From NCBI GenBank assembly GCA_023548195.1, contig JAJHZJ010000220.1:2301279-2365278 (forward strand): a DNA stretch of 64,000 bases, written 5' to 3'. Shown here piece by piece: positions 55,385 to 64,000 of the stretch (positions within the stretch are counted from its first letter, which is position 1; each line of letters starts with the position of its first letter). The DNA comes from Bettongia penicillata ogilbyi. Its lineage: Eukaryota; Chordata; Mammalia; Diprotodontia; Potoroidae. Both the position numbers and the translations under genes were made by a program. The notes beneath the pieces are model-generated. The model had not been told where the DNA came from, searched no databases, and worked only from the letters and a program-made list of their open reading frames with translations.

Positions 55385-56940
55385 TTTTAGCCAATCAGAC
55401 ATGTAAGTGGACTCCAACCAATCAGATATGTACATGTGAACTCTAGCCAATCAGATGCAGAGTAGATCTGTATATAAAGAGAGCCAGTGTCGAGAAAGCA
55501 GACGTTGAAGAGAGCCAACATTGAGGGAGTAAGCCAGCATTGAGAAGAAGAAAGCTGAGAGATCTGTGAGAGTGGAAAGGAGACCTCTGGGAATGGAGAG
55601 AAGACCTCTGATGGCTGGTTGGTTGGTTGTTGTCCTTGGTCTTCAAAGAAGACCAAAATGAAATCACCATTGTAAAGTGAAATTTTAGTGTGTCTGACTG
55701 ATCAGACCAATACAAGCTCAAAATGTCCTACCACAGGATGGGCACAGATAGTGTGTTTGAATGTTTGGGGTGAATATCCCAAATTTGCGCATCCTGAATT
55801 TACTTTGTGCTGTCTCCATTCTGCTTTGCTTAAAGGGCACAGAACCTTTTCTTGTGTGGGCATGCCATGCTGAGTGGTGCTGTGCCAGTGTCTCCCATGT
55901 TGCACAGTTAAATCCAAAGTTCTTGAGAGAGACCTTGACAGTGCCCTTGTATCGTTTCTTCTGGCCACCATGCGATCACCTGACCCGTGCTAGTTCTCCA
56001 TAAAATAGTCTTTTTGGCAAGTGTACATTTAGCATTCAAACAATGTGGCCAGTCCATCATAGTTGCACTCTATGAAGCATAGTTTAAATACTTGGCAGTT
56101 CAGCATGAGCAAGCACTTCAGTATCTGGTACCTTATCCTGTCAGGTGAGCCTCAGAATCTTCCTAAGACAATTCAAATGGAAACAATTCAGTTTCCTGGC
56201 ATGGTGCTGGTAGACTGCCCATGTTTCACAGGCATATAACAATGAGGTCAACACAATGGCTCTGTAGACCTTCAATTTGGTAGTCAGTCTACTAACTCTT
56301 CTCTCCCAAACTTTTCGTCAGAGCCTCACAAACACTGAGCTAGCTTTGGAAATGTGTGCATCAACCTCGTGGTCAATGTGTACATCCCTAGAAAGTATAC
56401 TACCAAGGTAAGTGAACTTATCCACAGCATTCAGAACTTCTCCATTTGTTTGAGTCTGGACTTTGGAGGTGAATTGAGATGACAGTGTTGGTGATATGAA
56501 TTAGTATTGTTGTTACCCTGCTGAGTTTTGCTTTCCTGGAGGCAGAAGCTGTGGGCAGAAGCCAAGAGACCTTGGAGTGGAGCAGTACCCATCATGCGAG
56601 ACATGAAGCAAGAGCAGAGAGATGCCTACTTATGAATCCAAGTGCAAGTTGGGAGTGGTTATCCTACAGAGGAAGAACCATGGGACTTGGAAGTCAACTT
56701 TGAGTTAAGATAAAAGAGTACTTTGCTCGGACACTTGGTATTGATTGGGAGATTATTCTTGCTGTGACCTAGAGTTGGACTTTGTGGTATTTTCTGCTAT
56801 CCCTTAAGGGTGCATCATCCTAGGGAAGACTCTAGCTTGGGACCCCCTGATTTTTTGGGATGCAATTATATATACTATGTAGTGTGATGTTCTTACTGTG
56901 AATTAGGGGTGGATAGTGCAACTGGGTAATAAGATATGTA
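55385..56940 (+). repeat. LTR-like module with three CCAAT boxes and a TATA box, split by an RTE
   Basis: CCAATCAG occurs at 55391-55398, 55418-55425 and 55447-55454 within imperfect repeats of 27-29 bp. TATATAAA follows at 55471-55478, 16 bp after the last box. The downstream part has repeated GAGCCAG/GAGCCAAC units, and GACCTCTGGGAATGGAGAGA with a second GACCTCTGATGG. After the RTE (to 56465) it continues 56466-56940 with the sequence shared with 16446-16935. This is the layout of a retroviral U3 promoter; that it is an LTR is inference. Confidence 0.6.
55614..56465 (-). mobile_element. RTE LINE, 5'-truncated, ORF2 C-terminal end and tail
   Basis: On the minus strand the sequence reads the end of RTE reverse transcriptase: KFTYLGSILSRDVHIDHEVD, KLKVYRAIVLTSLLYACETW, LRKILRLTWQDKVPDTEVLA and GGQKKRYKGTVKVSLKNFG. 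A Cys/His-like end (CPSCGRTF, then ACIGLISHTK) follows. The tail TTGAAGACCAAGGACAACAA at about 55630 is shared with the Mar SINEs. Stops and shifts make it inactive. RTE reverse transcriptases prime on the target DNA and may mobilise the SINEs. Confidence 0.9.
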
Positions 56941-57164
56941 GGCAATGGGGTATAGAAATCTATCTTGCCTTACAAAAAAATTGAAAGGAAAGGTATAAGA
57001 GAAAGGGGTTGTGATAGAAGAGAAGGCAGATTAGGGAAAGGGGTAATCAGAATGCATGCTTTCTTGGGTGTGGGGGATGAAGGGAGAAATGGGAAGAAAA
57101 TCTGGAACTCAAAATCTTGTGGAAGTGAATGTAGAAAACTAAAAATAAATACATTTTTACAAAA

Positions 57165-57300
57165 AGTAACTGTGGAGAAATTAGTCACTGGGTTCTGAAA
57201 CACATTCTGTGTTCTGGTAGAATAATAACCCTTTGACTAGGTTTATATAACTGAAATGGGAGTGATAAAAAGAAAAGACCATAGGTAAAAAGGCTTAAGC
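57165..57300. other. unassigned DNA
   Basis: Nothing recognised. Confidence 0.4.
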
Positions 57301-57304
57301 TACT

Positions 57305-57450
57305 CTGGGGTCTAATCCCAGTCCTGTCACTAATCTACTTTGTGATTTTGGACAAGTCATTTTTCCTCTCTAGGCTGGGTTTCTGTTCCATAAAAACAGA
57401 TAACATAATCATTTTATCTCTAACATCCCTTCTACCTCTAAGATTCTGTG
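57305..57450 (+). repeat. MIR-like SINE fragment
   Basis: AATCCCAGTCCTGTCACTAAT, TTTTGGACAAGTCATTTTTC, CCATAAAAACAGATAAC and CTCTAAGATTCTGTGATTT in sense order. Confidence 0.65.
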
Positions 57451-59480
57451 ATTTTAAGATGGTACATAAAATTACACAGATTGTTTTTTTCAGTTTAAAG
57501 CAATGGAATAAAACAGGAAATATTTAGCATCTGAGCTGTCCGTATCACAATCTGGATGGTTCTCTAGGCAATTTGGTAGATTTGTCTTGTGATTAGTGCT
57601 AATTAATTTCAGATTTTACTTGCTGATTGAGGAGTTCAGTGTCAGAAATTATCCAGAAGAGCAGAAAAAATCCCATCTCTTGATGAGTTTGATTGATTGT
57701 GTCATATAGGTGAGTGGAAGAGAAGGGGTTATAACTAGCTTATCAGGAATATAGTAGGCAACTAATTGAGACATATTTAGAACAAAAATATTGCTAGAGT
57801 GTATCTATTACATTGCTATATGTATACTTGATTTATATGGATTCAGCTAATGGATTTTGACATGCTGAGTTAATTTTGGGGCTTGAGCTAGCCAGAATAC
57901 TGTCTAGAGTATAACATTCAAACTAATTAGGTAATTTCTCAGTTTTGAACAGTACAATGATAAATCAAGGACACTCAAGTATTGTCTTCTAGTAGATAGC
58001 TTACTAGAGGCACATGCTGAACATCCTTCGTGAGAAGTACAGTCACTGAGTACATCTCTAAATTTCAAAGGAGTTTTAGAGATCCTGGAATAGAGACTGA
58101 GAGTGGGTTGGAATTTGATCTCACCCGGGAATCTTTATTGTCTCATTTCTACCCTAAGAGAATTTAGGTCAATGCTTAATATTTATACAATTTGGGGACC
58201 TTCTGAAGAACTTTCATAGATTCTAGGAAATTGCAAATTAAATCCAGGAATCCCTCTGAAGACATGGTCTCAGAATTCACTTATGCAGAGACATTAACGT
58301 TCACAACATAAGGTGTCCCCAAGCATGGTTCTTATAAAAATCTAAATGCTAATGGTTCCTAGATGCTAATAAATGCTTACTGGCTAATTGTGCTGACCTT
58401 TTAGATTTAGATATCAATGTTCAGGAAAGAGGGCTACACATTGAGCTAAAGAGAGTATTGAATTCTCAAAGGGTTTCACTTAAATATAAATAAAGGTATC
58501 AGAAGCCTCAGAGTTGGATGTAATGTGAGGCCCTTTCTTGAGGCAATATCTCTCGTTCTTTTCTTAATCCTAGCCTAAGGGACTTAAGAAAATTACCTTA
58601 ATTTTATTCCTTTCCTCTACCCATACAGCTAAAAGGATTCCTTAAATATTTTCTATTAATGAAGGTAATTTAAATTTTGAAGTGCTCTCCCAATCCTTCC
58701 AGTAACTTAAACTCATTAGTTGAAACATTATATAAATTAGAGAAGACCAAAGTAGATAACCATTTACCAAAATACTTTAATTAGCATTTTCACCCCCATT
58801 TTGCTCCTTGGAACACAAGACCTTTCACATGCTAATAAATTACCTTGTCACAGTAATCCTGGCAGCAGGGGGAAAAAATCTTAAAACTGAAGTACAAGGC
58901 AGACATGGTTAAACAGTGAGTTGAGATTCAGTAAAAAGACTTGACAACAGGAAGGTCTGGGGAAGGTGCTTCCCAGAAACATTTAGCTGATTTATAGGGG
59001 TTTATGGTAGATCTTGGCTTGTCAGGACATTTTCAATTTTCATAATGAGAAGATCATGGCGATTTCTTTAGACATACTGGAAATCAAATACAGGAAAGGC
59101 AAGAAATTTCCTTTCAGAAATGTACCACCTCATTTTCCGGTAGAACTCTGAAAATTTATTTATTTTTTTAATCTCAGACTGGTTTTTGTAGCAGTAAACA
59201 TTTTTTGGCACATTTAGGATTTTCTTGCTATAGGTTTATGCTCAAAGATAACATTTAAAAATCTAAAATTGTACAGTTTTTAAGTGTTTGATTTTTTAGG
59301 GGGGAGGTTAAGGAACAGTTAGAAGACAGTGGAGAATGGGGTTTTGGAGAGACTGGTGAATTTCTCATGAAAGGACTTACAAATCCTCCTTTTTTCTTTG
59401 CCTTTGCATAATACATACCTATTTCATTCAGATTATACCACTTTGCCCTCATTGTTATGTTGCTTTCTTATTGTTATTAT
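57450..59480. other. unassigned DNA
   Basis: About 2 kb without gene or confident repeat. GCTAATAAATGCTTACTGGC at about 58366 resembles an L2/L3 tail but stands alone. Confidence 0.45.
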
Positions 59481-59484
59481 CTTC

Positions 59485-59610
59485 TTTAATTTGTATATAC
59501 TCTGTATCCTTCAATAGACTGTAAACTTTTCAGGTCTGGGATTAGAGATCCTATTTTTATTTTACTCTCACAAAACTGGAAATAAATATAGCAATTATTA
59601 AGTAAATGAT
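59485..59610 (+). repeat. L2 LINE 3' UTR fragment
   Basis: TTTGTATATACTCTGTATCC, AGACTGTAAACTTTTCAGG and CTGGGATTAGAGATCC follow the L2 3' UTR order. Confidence 0.5.
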
Positions 59611-60320
59611 TAGAGCTCTGGCCTGAGAGATTTTCTGTCATGATCTGGTGTTCTAAAGCATATACTTCATGTTTACTTGTAATTCTCAATCATGTAAACT
59701 AAAAAGGTAGAAGAAAATGTAAATGGCATCTACATGTAATCCAGTGGTTGCTAGGTCATCTAGATATCCGAGTCATACAGAAGAAGAGGAGTAATGCAGA
59801 ATGATCACTAAGCAGAGACTGCCTCCTCTGCAGCCCTATTGATATATCTGTGCCTAGCTCACATAATTTATCCTGATCTTTTCAATTCTGTTTTCAATTT
59901 CTCAGTCAATCAGACATCATCAGAACAAATGTAATGTATTAAGCAATAGATATTCAGTTGTGTGCTATTAGTGAAAGGCACTTTTGATTATGCAAGGCAA
60001 ACACTCAACTATTTTTAGATTTGTTGTTCGGACTGTTTCTGTTTTTTCAAACCTGTAGCTTCCTGAAACAGTTTGCTACCACTATAATTTAATGCTGATC
60101 ACTCATAAGATGATAAGAACTGGACATCAAATATTTTTCTCTTAGTCAATGTTATTTGACTTCCTTAGTGACTTAGGCCCATTCTCTGACTGATCAGATT
60201 CTTTTTTGATATTGTCATTCCCCATGTTAAAGATACTTCCTAGCTTGAGGTCATTAGCTAAATCAAGGAATTGTCCTTTTTTCTTGAATTCCTGCTCTGC
60301 TTCTCATATTGCTAATTATA
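59610..60320. other. unassigned DNA
   Basis: No gene or confident repeat was seen. Confidence 0.45.
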
Positions 60321-60324
60321 TTGA

Positions 60325-62095
60325 GTCAAGCCTCAGCCTTGGATCACTCCCACCATGTATGGCCTTTGTGTCAAGACATACGCTACAGAGCAAAGGTGGA
60401 GAAATCACTCAACCATTCTTACTGGGTCCACTACAAATTTATATTACATAGACTCAACAAGTTCCCTACTGCTGAAAGGCAATGCTACTGTGTACCTCCC
60501 TTATCAATTCACTATCCCACTCTCTACAGTGGCTCCTCCAAGCCTTTTCATCCCTTCTCTAATTACCCATGGTTTTCCTCCTCCCACTCAGCTAAGAAAC
60601 TTAATTTATTTTATAGGAAAAAAAAAGAGGTAATTTTAAATGAAATCCCTCTTATCCTCTCTTCCTCATCTCCTATCACTCAGGTGCTTTCTACTATTTT
60701 TTTTCATTGACACCTGTCCCATATGAGAAGGTGGCCTTACTCTTTACTAAGGGTAACCCTTCTACTTGCTCAAGTGATTTCACTGTCTTCTCTGGTAGCC
60801 CCACTCTTCACTTATTTTCAATCTCTTCCTCCCTCTACTGGTTTATGTAGTAGAATTTATAAACATGCCCACGTATCCCCTAGCCTGAAAATATTCTTAT
60901 TTGATCTTTCCACCAACTCTACCATCCTATTTGTCTTCTGCCCTTTGTAGGTAAACTATTCAAAAAGACTGTCTCTAATACGTTCCTCCACTTCCTGTCT
61001 TCTCACACTCTCCTTATCCCTTTATAATCTGACTTCTGACTTCATCACTGCACCAAAACTGCTTTCTCCAAAGTTGTTCATCTCTTTAATAGTTGCCAAA
61101 TAGAATGAACTTCTCAGTCTTCATTCTTCTTGACCTCTCTGCGGCCTCTGACTCTGTTTATCACTCTCTCCTTCATACTCTCTCTTTTCTCTAGAAAAGA
61201 GCACCGTTGCTGGATTTCCTAACTATCTGATTGCTCATTCTGTCTCCTTTGCTAAATCCTCTTCCAGATCATGTCTTGTAATCACAGGTGTCTCTCAAGT
61301 GTCCCTTCTTTTCTCCCCTATTCTATTTCAATTGGCAATTGTATCAGCTTTCATTGATTTAATTACCACTTCTATGCTGATGATTTTCAAATTTACCTTT
61401 TTTGACCCACTCTCTTTCCTGATCCCCATTTTCATGTCTCCAATTGCCTTTCAGATATCATGACTTGGATATCCAGTAGACATCTTAAACTTAACACATC
61501 TAAAATAGAAATCATCTTTCACTCAAATCCTACCCCACCCTCCCACATATCTTTTCTATTACTGTAGAGGACAGTAATCCAGAAGTCATTCTGGATTCCT
61601 CACTATCTCTCATCCCACCCACCCATATCCAAGCTGTTGTCAAACCCTATTGATTTCACCTTGCAACATCTCTCAAATACCTTCTCTTCTGTCCTCTGAC
61701 CTTGCTACCTCCCATTACCTCATGTTTTGGTTACTGCAATAGCCTGCTGGTTTTTCTGCTTTAAATCTTTCTCCACTTCAGTCTCCATCCACCCACTAAA
61801 ATGATTTTCGAAAACCACAGGTTTGATCATGTCACCTGTTTATTCAATAAATTCCAATGACTTCTTATTGCCTCCAGGAGCAAATACAAAATGCTCTATT
61901 TGGCATTTAAAACCATTCATATTCTACTCCTCTCTTTTCTTTCTAGTCTTCTCACATCTTACTCCACAAAACATACTCTTTGATCCATGAACACTGACCT
62001 CATCGCTGTTCCATGAAAAAGACACTCAATGTCTTGACCCTAGGCATTTTTTCTGACTCTTTTGCATTCCTGGAATGACTCCTGTCTTCCCTGAC
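60325..62095 (+). mobile_element. L2 LINE (CR1 clade), long ORF2 fragment
   Basis: About 1.8 kb matches the middle to C-terminal part of L2 ORF2. 60330-60450 corresponds to the block before RT (CAGCCTTGGATCACTCCCAC, GTCCACTACAAATTTATATT). RT blocks include SVFILLDLSAASDSVYHSLL (near 61115), CTATGCTGATGATTTTCAAA (YADDFQ, near 61375, catalytic box) and DIMTWISSRHLKLNTSKIEI (near 61460). Downstream LHLATSLKYLLF-like and CTGCAATAGCCTGCTGG (near 61735) complete the order, ending near 62095. Small indels break the frame; the longest piece is 133 codons (60309-60710). L2 encodes endonuclease and RT for target-primed integration. This copy is inactive. Confidence 0.85.
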
Positions 62096-62126
62096 TTACT
62101 TTTTTGGAAAACAAGGAAGAAGTTCT

Positions 62127-62472
62127 GTTTCCACAGAGTTATGACCTAGTACAGTGAGATTAGAAGTCAGAAACTTACGTGCAGGCTTGACAACCTGTTT
62201 GAGGGAAAGTCTGTCAAAGAGGAGAACACAAAGTCACATGGCCAGTGGATGGTGGGGTGCAAAGTCCAAAATTCAGAACAGTATATGAAGCTTCCATTGG
62301 TCTGAACAAGTTGTAGTCTTCCTGTAGCCTTGCTTGGAAACTACCCATACACAAGGCACTCCTTCCTCCTGAAGAGGTATAGAGTCAGCTTTGGCCAAAT
62401 TGTTCAATTCCTCTGAACTTTAATAAATTTCCCTTAATATCTTTTTGTGTGTCAAAAGCTCCTCTAATAATT
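62127..62472 (+). repeat. LTR-like sequence preceding a tRNA-Lys-like primer site
   Basis: AATAAA at 62422-62427 and a GT/T-rich stretch (CTTTTTGTGTGTC, 62442-62454) have the spacing of LTR poly(A) signals. The end abuts a TGGC primer-site-like sequence. No second copy lies in the window, so the start (TGTTTCC, 62127) is a guess. Confidence 0.5.
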
Positions 62473-62490
62473 TGGCAGCCCACATGGGGC
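62473..62490 (+). promoter_or_regulatory. candidate primer-binding site, tRNA-Lys-like
   Basis: TGGCAGCCCACATGGGGC agrees at 14 of 18 positions with the complement of the tRNA-Lys1,2 3' end used by class II (beta-like) retroviruses (TGGCGCCCAACGTGGGGC). It follows the LTR-like sequence within a few bases. Confidence 0.5.
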
Positions 62491-63840
62491 CCAATTAGCA
62501 GATCTTGGATGAGATTTGGTAAGATACCACAGGATGAGCATGCACCCACTGAGTTTAATTTTCCCTGTAGGTTGAACCTACACCACCTGAACTCTCAACA
62601 TTGAGCCATTGGTAGGGATGCCAGTGGAATTAGGGGAGGAAATTTTCCATCTGACTAAGTGAGCCACTATACTGGGCAAAGGTCAGTCTAGCCTGGTAAC
62701 TTGCACTCCGGGGCCATCTTTTACCAAGAGTGAAGTGCTGCATGGAGATTTTTTGTTGGTCATATCCCTGTCCAGGAATTTCCTGGTTGGCCCTAAGCTA
62801 ATGAGTGAATTCAGAGTTCTAGGAATTTGAGCAATGGTGGGGAGGAGAGCCCCTGGTGATTAGGGAGGAATTTAACCCAAAAAATTGACTAAAATCCACA
62901 TACAATACACACACACACATACACACACACACATATATTGCTTTTTGGCTTGAACTGGTTGTAGGAGTAGTGTAAAAAGGAGAGCTGAAAACCTTTAAAA
63001 ATCTTTCTTCCTGCATTCTAACTTCTGGAGAAGTTTTTTAATGTTAAAAGAATAATAAAGGAAGGGAACTTTTTTTTTCACTCAGATCGCTCTTTGTAGA
63101 GTTTTCAACTTACAAAAGTATGGCTCTTTTGATATGTAAACTGTTAAACTCTTAACTTCTATTTTTTTTTTTTTTTTTGAAGGAGTAGGAAGGCTGGAAG
63201 AGATTGGTGAGTATATGGTTTATTTGAAATGTAAAGGAGGAGAGACATGGGTGAGAATACAGAATGTCCATGTGCTCAGACCTCCCTCTCGTGCCTCATC
63301 TCACTTCAAAAATTGTTTAGCTTGATTGGGAAAACAATAGGCAAAATTATGGAAGGTTATTGGATTTAAAATTTTAAAAATTGTTTACTGTGATTTGTAA
63401 CTATTGCTCTTAGTTATTAAGCTCCCAAGCCCCATGTTTGGAAGCCACACCTTGTCAACTTTTAATCAAATTACTTGCCCCTTTTGCCTAGGCTAAGTAG
63501 GCTCATTAGTTAATCTGATTCAAATATTTTGTCAGAATTGGGAAGGTATTTTTCCCCTCAGATATGGGAGGGGCAGTCCATTCTCAACCTCACTGAAAGG
63601 AGAGTCTCTTTTTTATTGGAAATTAGCAAGAAGAAGAGTATCAAACAGGCAGTCTGGAGTGAAAAGTTGAGTTTTGATTTTATGAGATCTTTAAACCAAA
63701 ATCTGTACTTTGTGTTTAAATTAAGTCAATATATATGATACCAGACAATGTGTATGAAATTGCAAATTAACTTTAAAATTTCATTTTTTTTCTTTTTTTA
63801 ATTTTTTTTCAAACATATATTTATTTATTTTTTACTTTTT
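62491..63840. other. leader-like DNA downstream of the primer site, unassigned
   Basis: Contains a CA run (62904-62936) and poly(T) (63161-63178). A 69-codon frame at 63529-63738 has no motif. If an ERV starts at 62127 this would be leader and gag start, but nothing confirms it. Confidence 0.4.
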
Positions 63841-63842
63841 CA

Positions 63843-64000
63843 GTGATTTCTTTTAGAAGCTATAACTCTCTCCAGCTTCTGAAAGATGAAGATGAGGACT
63901 GTGAGGATTTAGACAGTCAATTATTTAACCTTTTGAAGCTAAGAAAGCTTCTGTCTGAGGAGACTGGCAACTTAAATGCAATTCTTTTGGCCTCTGCATA
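63843..64000 (+). other. open frame running off the window end, acceptor-like start
   Basis: A pyrimidine-rich tract (63780-63840) ends TTTTTCAG at 63843. From there a frame stays open for 52 codons to the end: VISFRSYNSLQLLKDEDEDC, acidic, then LFNLLKLRKLLSEETGNLNA. It could be a 3' splice acceptor and exon start, or retroviral gag sequence continuing from the inferred ERV at 62.1 kb. Too short to decide, and I do not recognise the family. Confidence 0.3.

Larger units (their letters stand above)
54766..57165 (+). mobile_element. L1/HAL1 remnant (copy E): leader and 3' end around younger insertions
   Basis: 54766 begins GGGGCAGAGCCAAGATGGC and the GC-rich leader (to about 55384) follows the 5' UTR of the HAL1-like copies, for example TCTAGAGCAGCAGAGGTCAC and the complement of 11500-11530. 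The 3' end is at 56940-57150 (GGGGTATAGAAATCTATCTTG, GGAACTCAAAATCTTGTGGAA). ORF1 is missing. The middle is occupied by LTR-like and RTE sequence. Whether the missing part was deleted before or with the insertion is unknown. Confidence 0.7.

Noticed and set aside
55688..56003. Frames of 61-89 codons on both strands
   Set aside because: They overlap the antisense RTE ORF2, and the real reading is on the minus strand in broken pieces.
60309..60710. 133-codon frame as a possible gene
   Set aside because: It is part of the L2 ORF2 fragment.
1..64000. CRISPR array, prophage, operon or bacterial system
   Set aside because: Composition, SINEs, LINEs and ERVs show vertebrate nuclear DNA. Regular short repeats present are microsatellites.

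Overview
The window reads as mammalian, and specifically marsupial, nuclear DNA: AT-rich, no compact coding, and almost every recognisable feature is a dispersed repeat. The marsupial call rests on tRNA-derived SINEs of the Mar type (head reading GCTAGGTGG..CAGTGGATAGAGCAC, tail shared with an RTE LINE), on abundant MIR/MON-like SINEs, L2 (CR1-clade) LINE pieces in both orientations, and an L1 lineage with a marsupial-type ORF1. I cannot resolve opossum from Australian marsupials. No intact host gene, tRNA, rRNA or CRISPR array was found; the longest open frames lie in repeats or lack a credible start.

Layout. 1-8.8 kb: mostly unassigned AT-rich DNA with SINE, L2 and 5'-truncated L1 pieces, a long GA tract and one unexplained 119-codon frame. 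8.85-11.62 kb: an L1-derived element on the minus strand carrying ORF1 but no ORF2 (half-L1, HAL1-like). 14.9-24.1 kb: a decayed class I (gamma-like) endogenous retrovirus with two LTRs, a tRNA-Phe-like primer site, broken gag, pol and env, LTR-like insertions and a minus-strand L1 in its 3' LTR. 25-28.1 kb: L2 pieces. 28.3-30.7 kb: a plus-strand HAL1-like element. 30.7-36.4 kb: SINEs, microsatellites and unassigned DNA. 36.5-41.6 kb: a HAL1-like element inserted in an older relative, same orientation, with a target duplication. 42.06-43.9 kb: a three-layer nest (solo LTR in L1 in a hAT-like fragment). 43.9-50 kb: L2, L1 and several SINEs. 50.0-54.0 kb: a second, compact class I ERV. 54.3-57.2 kb: an L1/HAL1 remnant broken by an LTR-like module with three CCAAT boxes and a TATA box, itself broken by an RTE LINE. 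60.3-62.1 kb: a long L2 ORF2 fragment. 62.1 kb to the end: an LTR-like sequence followed by a tRNA-Lys-like primer site, then a short open frame at the edge.

No working gene network is visible; the functional relationships are between mobile elements. L1-type machinery is the likely source of the HAL1-like copies, and RTE of the Mar SINEs with which it shares a 3' tail. The elements also give a relative chronology: the L1 in the 3' LTR of the first ERV has its empty site in the 5' LTR, the HAL1 nest shows successive waves, and the solo LTR postdates its host L1. Boundaries were placed by eye from target duplications, tails and internal comparison; element ends without such marks are good to a few tens of bases.
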